A program made the position numbers and the translations under genes. The notes under the pieces were generated by a model. That model saw only the letters and a list, made by a program, of their open reading frames with translations, had not been told where the DNA came from and searched no databases. 6,269 nt of DNA, from positions 1-6,269 of the forward strand of contig JABWAJ010000344.1 in assembly GCA_013361075.1 (NCBI GenBank), written 5' to 3'. Shown piece after piece: positions 3,862-6,269 of the stretch. Source of the DNA: Saprospiraceae bacterium. Its GTDB lineage: Bacteria; Bacteroidota; Bacteroidia; Chitinophagales; Saprospiraceae. Position 1 is the stretch's first letter; each line of letters begins with the position of its first letter.

Positions 3862-6255
3862 ATGAGCAGAAGAATCAGAAAAGCTGCCGTGCTGGGCTCC
3901 GGTGTCATGGGCTCCGGAATCGCCTGCCACTTCGCCAATATAGGCCTGGAAGTATTGATGCTCGACATCGTACCCTTCGATTTGAAAGAAGAAGAAAAAA
4001 ATAATACAGCGGCCCGCAATCGCATTGCTGCCTCCTCGCTGGATACAGCCATCAAAGGAAAACCGGCTGCTTTGTACGACAAAAAATTTGCTTCCCGCAT
4101 TGCTATTGGCAACTTTGAAGACGACTTTTCTAAAATTGCTGATTGCGACTGGATCATCGAAGTTGTGGTGGAACGCCTCGACATCAAAAAACAGATCCTG
4201 GAAAAAGTTGACCGCTTTCGCAAACCAGGGTCTTTGGTCACTTCCAACACATCAGGTATTCCCATCCACCTGATGCTGGAAGGCCGAAGTGGCGATTTTC
4301 GCAAAAACTTCTGCGGCACCCATTTTTTCAACCCGCCGCGTTACCTGCGCTTGTTTGAGGTCATCCCCACGGAGGAAACCGATCCTCAGGTAATTGACTT
4401 TTTTATGCACTACGGCGATGTTTATCTGGGCAAACAAACGGTTTTGTGCAAAGACACCCCTGCATTCATCGGCAATCGGGTCGGCGTTTATGCCATGGCA
4501 AAAATTTACCAACTCACTACCCAACTGGGACTGCGCATTGAAGACGTGGACGCCCTGACTGGTCCGGCACTTGGGCGCCCTAAAACCGGCACCTTCCGCC
4601 TGGGGGATTTAGTCGGACACGATACGGCTGCAAAAGTAATTCAGGGCATTAAGGAAAACTGTCCCAACGATGAACAGGCCGGGGCATTTGAGGTGCCGAA
4701 ATACCTGCAATTCCTGTTGGATAATAAATTTCTGGGCAACAAATCCGGCCAGGGTTTTTACAAAAAAACTGCTGAAAAAGACGAAAAAGGCCGCCCCCTT
4801 GTACTTGCCCTGAATCTGGAAACCCTGGAATATGAGGCTTCGCAGAAATCGGACCTGCCCAGTCTGAAAATGTCCAAACAAATAGATCAGTTGGACAAGC
4901 GCGTACAGGCATTTTTTGCCGCAGAAGACAAAGGCGGCGAACTGATCCGTCGTTCTTTGCTGGGGCTGTTTGCTTACGCCTCCAACCGGGTACCGGAAAT
5001 TACCGATCACCTGTACAGCATTGACGATGCGATGCGCGCCGGGTACGCCTGGGAAATGGGGCCGTTTGAGTACTGGGATACAGTGGGCATCCAGCAGGGT
5101 ATCGAACTGGCAGAGGCTCAGGGCGAAAAAATAGCTGATTGGGTCAGGGAAATGCTGGCCGCCGGCTACACTTCTTTTTACAAACGCGAAGGAGGCGTTC
5201 GTAAATTTTACGACATTCAAAGCAAAAACTACCGGCCAATTCCGGGGTCGGATACCTTCGTCATTCTGGATAATTACCGCGATCGCGCACCGGTGCATAC
5301 CACCAGCGAAACCGTGCTGCACGACATTGGCGACGGGGTTTTGTGCCTCGAGTTCACCAGTGCGCACAATACCATTGGCGAAGGGGTGCTTCGCGGCATC
5401 AATGAAGCCATTCAGATTGCAGAAGAAGGAGACTGGAAAGGCCTCGTTATCGGCAACAACGCCACTAATTTTTCGGTTGGTGCCAACCTGATGATGATCG
5501 GTATGCTCGCTTATCAGCAGGAGTTTGACGAACTGAATTTTGCCGTGAATTTATTCCAGCAAACGACCATGCGCTGCCGCTATTCCAGCATTCCGGTTGT
5601 GGCGGCCACCCAGGGCTATGTATTTGGAGGAGGCTGTGAAACCCTCATGCACTGCGATGCAGCAGTTTGCGCAGCAGAGTCTTACATTGGACTGGTGGAA
5701 GTAGGCATCGGGGTGATCCCGGGTGGTGGCGGCACCAAAGAACTGGCACTGCGGGCTTCAGACGCCTTTTTTGACGGCGACATCATGATCCCGACCCTGA
5801 TCGAAAGATTTAAGGCCATTGCACTGGCTTCTGTCAGTACTTCTGCCCACGAAGCTTATGGCCTCGGTCTGCTGCAACGCCACCGCGATACGGTTGTGGT
5901 GAACAAAGACCGCAACATTGCAGAAGCCAAACAAAAAGTGCTGGAACTGGCCGATAATTACGTACAACCCCGCAAACGCGACGACATCACCGTGCTGGGA
6001 CGTGGCGGATTAGCAGCCCTCTACATCGCTGCTAATGAACTGAAACGCGGAAATTACGCCAGCGAACACGACATCAAAATTGCCCACAAAGTCGCCTGGG
6101 TGCTCTGCGGCGGCGACCTGACCGGGGTGCAAAAGGTTTCCGAACAATACCTCCTCGACGTAGAACGGGAAGCTTTTCTCAGCCTTTGCGGGGAACAAAA
6201 AACCCTGGAACGGATACAGTATATGTTGCAGAATAACAGGCCGTTGAGGAATTAG
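3862..6255 (+). CDS. fadN: Bifunctional 3-hydroxyacyl-CoA dehydrogenase / enoyl-CoA hydratase (FadN-type)
   Basis: This 797-residue enzyme should catalyse two steps of fatty-acid beta-oxidation in the cytoplasm: hydration of enoyl-CoA, then NAD-dependent oxidation of 3-hydroxyacyl-CoA. The dehydrogenase comes first, unlike FadB. The NAD fold has GSGVMG (12-17). SNTS (128-131), His154 in GTHFFNPP, Glu166 and Asn205 match the active site. C-terminal helical domains lie at about 200-300 and 360-455, the second with AGYAWEMGPFEYWD. The hydratase covers about 478-680: NFSVGAN (536-542) and GGGCE (589-593) supply the oxyanion hole. Glu593 and Glu613 match the two catalytic glutamates (rat Glu144 and Glu164). 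The tail, including YLLDVEREAFLSLCGEQKT and ending RPLRN, resembles B. subtilis FadN, of similar length. An in-frame TAA at 3847 makes this ATG the first start. A thiolase or acyl-CoA dehydrogenase gene commonly follows in relatives, but the window ends here. Confidence 0.95.
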   Translation: MSRRIRKAAVLGSGVMGSGIACHFANIGLEVLMLDIVPFDLKEEEKNNTAARNRIAASSLDTAIKGKPAALYDKKFASRIAIGNFEDDFSKIADCDWIIEVVVERLDIKKQILEKVDRFRKPGSLVTSNTSGIPIHLMLEGRSGDFRKNFCGTHFFNPPRYLRLFEVIPTEETDPQVIDFFMHYGDVYLGKQTVLCKDTPAFIGNRVGVYAMAKIYQLTTQLGLRIEDVDALTGPALGRPKTGTFRLGDLVGHDTAAKVIQGIKENCPNDEQAGAFEVPKYLQFLLDNKFLGNKSGQGFYKKTAEKDEKGRPLVLALNLETLEYEASQKSDLPSLKMSKQIDQLDKRVQAFFAAEDKGGELIRRSLLGLFAYASNRVPEITDHLYSIDDAMRAGYAWEMGPFEYWDTVGIQQGIELAEAQGEKIADWVREMLAAGYTSFYKREGGVRKFYDIQSKNYRPIPGSDTFVILDNYRDRAPVHTTSETVLHDIGDGVLCLEFTSAHNTIGEGVLRGINEAIQIAEEGDWKGLVIGNNATNFSVGANLMMIGMLAYQQEFDELNFAVNLFQQTTMRCRYSSIPVVAATQGYVFGGGCETLMHCDAAVCAAESYIGLVEVGIGVIPGGGGTKELALRASDAFFDGDIMIPTLIERFKAIALASVSTSAHEAYGLGLLQRHRDTVVVNKDRNIAEAKQKVLELADNYVQPRKRDDITVLGRGGLAALYIAANELKRGNYASEHDIKIAHKVAWVLCGGDLTGVQKVSEQYLLDVEREAFLSLCGEQKTLERIQYMLQNNRPLRN

Positions 6256-6268
6256 TAGAGGGTAGAGA
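6255..6268 (+). repeat. Possible start of a second heptad repeat after the fadN stop
   Basis: Immediately at the stop codon two 7-bp units are seen, GTAGAGG and GTAGAGA, with one further G before the window ends. GTAGAGAG also occurs just after the exbB stop on the minus strand (2929-2922). The array is cut by the window edge, so its length is unknown and chance is not excluded. Confidence 0.4.
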
Positions 6269-6269
6269 G

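Noticed and set aside
4609..5367. Long minus-strand open frame of about 252 codons inside fadN
   Set aside because: It lies wholly antisense to a gene with clear catalytic motifs, and its translation shows no domain or signal; a shadow of biased codon use. The same holds for 3840-4331 minus and the plus-strand frames over exbB, exbD and tonB.

Overview
The window reads as bacterial chromosome from the Bacteroidota, most like a Saprospiraceae or related lineage. This is inferred from gene content and style, not from a search. The signs are a TonB-dependent receptor opening with a carboxypeptidase-regulatory-like domain, an exbB-exbD-exbD-tonB order with twin exbD genes, start codons without Shine-Dalgarno sequences, and a promoter of the TTG-N19-TAnnTTTG type used in this phylum. 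Four complete genes and one gene cut by the window edge lie on the minus strand (1-3681). One complete gene lies on the plus strand (3862-6255), and the two blocks are transcribed divergently from a 180-bp gap.

Minus strand, in transcription order: exbB (3681-2944), first exbD (2804-2391), second exbD (2328-1924) and tonB (1825-932), followed 29 bases later by a strong hairpin (902-866) that probably ends the unit. Beyond a 331-base gap, the first 200 codons of a TonB-dependent outer-membrane receptor begin at 600 and run off the window at base 1. Together these form a Ton system: ExbB and ExbD are the proton-driven inner-membrane motor, TonB spans the periplasm, and the receptor is a possible client. 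The substrate cannot be read from the part present.

Plus strand: a 797-residue bifunctional beta-oxidation enzyme with 3-hydroxyacyl-CoA dehydrogenase first and enoyl-CoA hydratase second (the FadN order). All catalytic residues looked for are present. A good Bacteroidota promoter lies upstream, and a perfect 8-2-8 palindrome sits at the expected transcription start, which suggests a repressor site.

Unexplained structure: a 7-bp tandem repeat (AARGTAR units) inside a long inverted repeat fills the exbB-exbD gap. What may be the start of a second copy of the same family appears right after the fadN stop at the window end. The twin exbD genes share nearly identical DNA over the membrane-helix segment but have very different periplasmic domains. 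Otherwise the region is ordinary housekeeping and transport; I see no phage, transposase, CRISPR, defence or biosynthetic system and no RNA gene.
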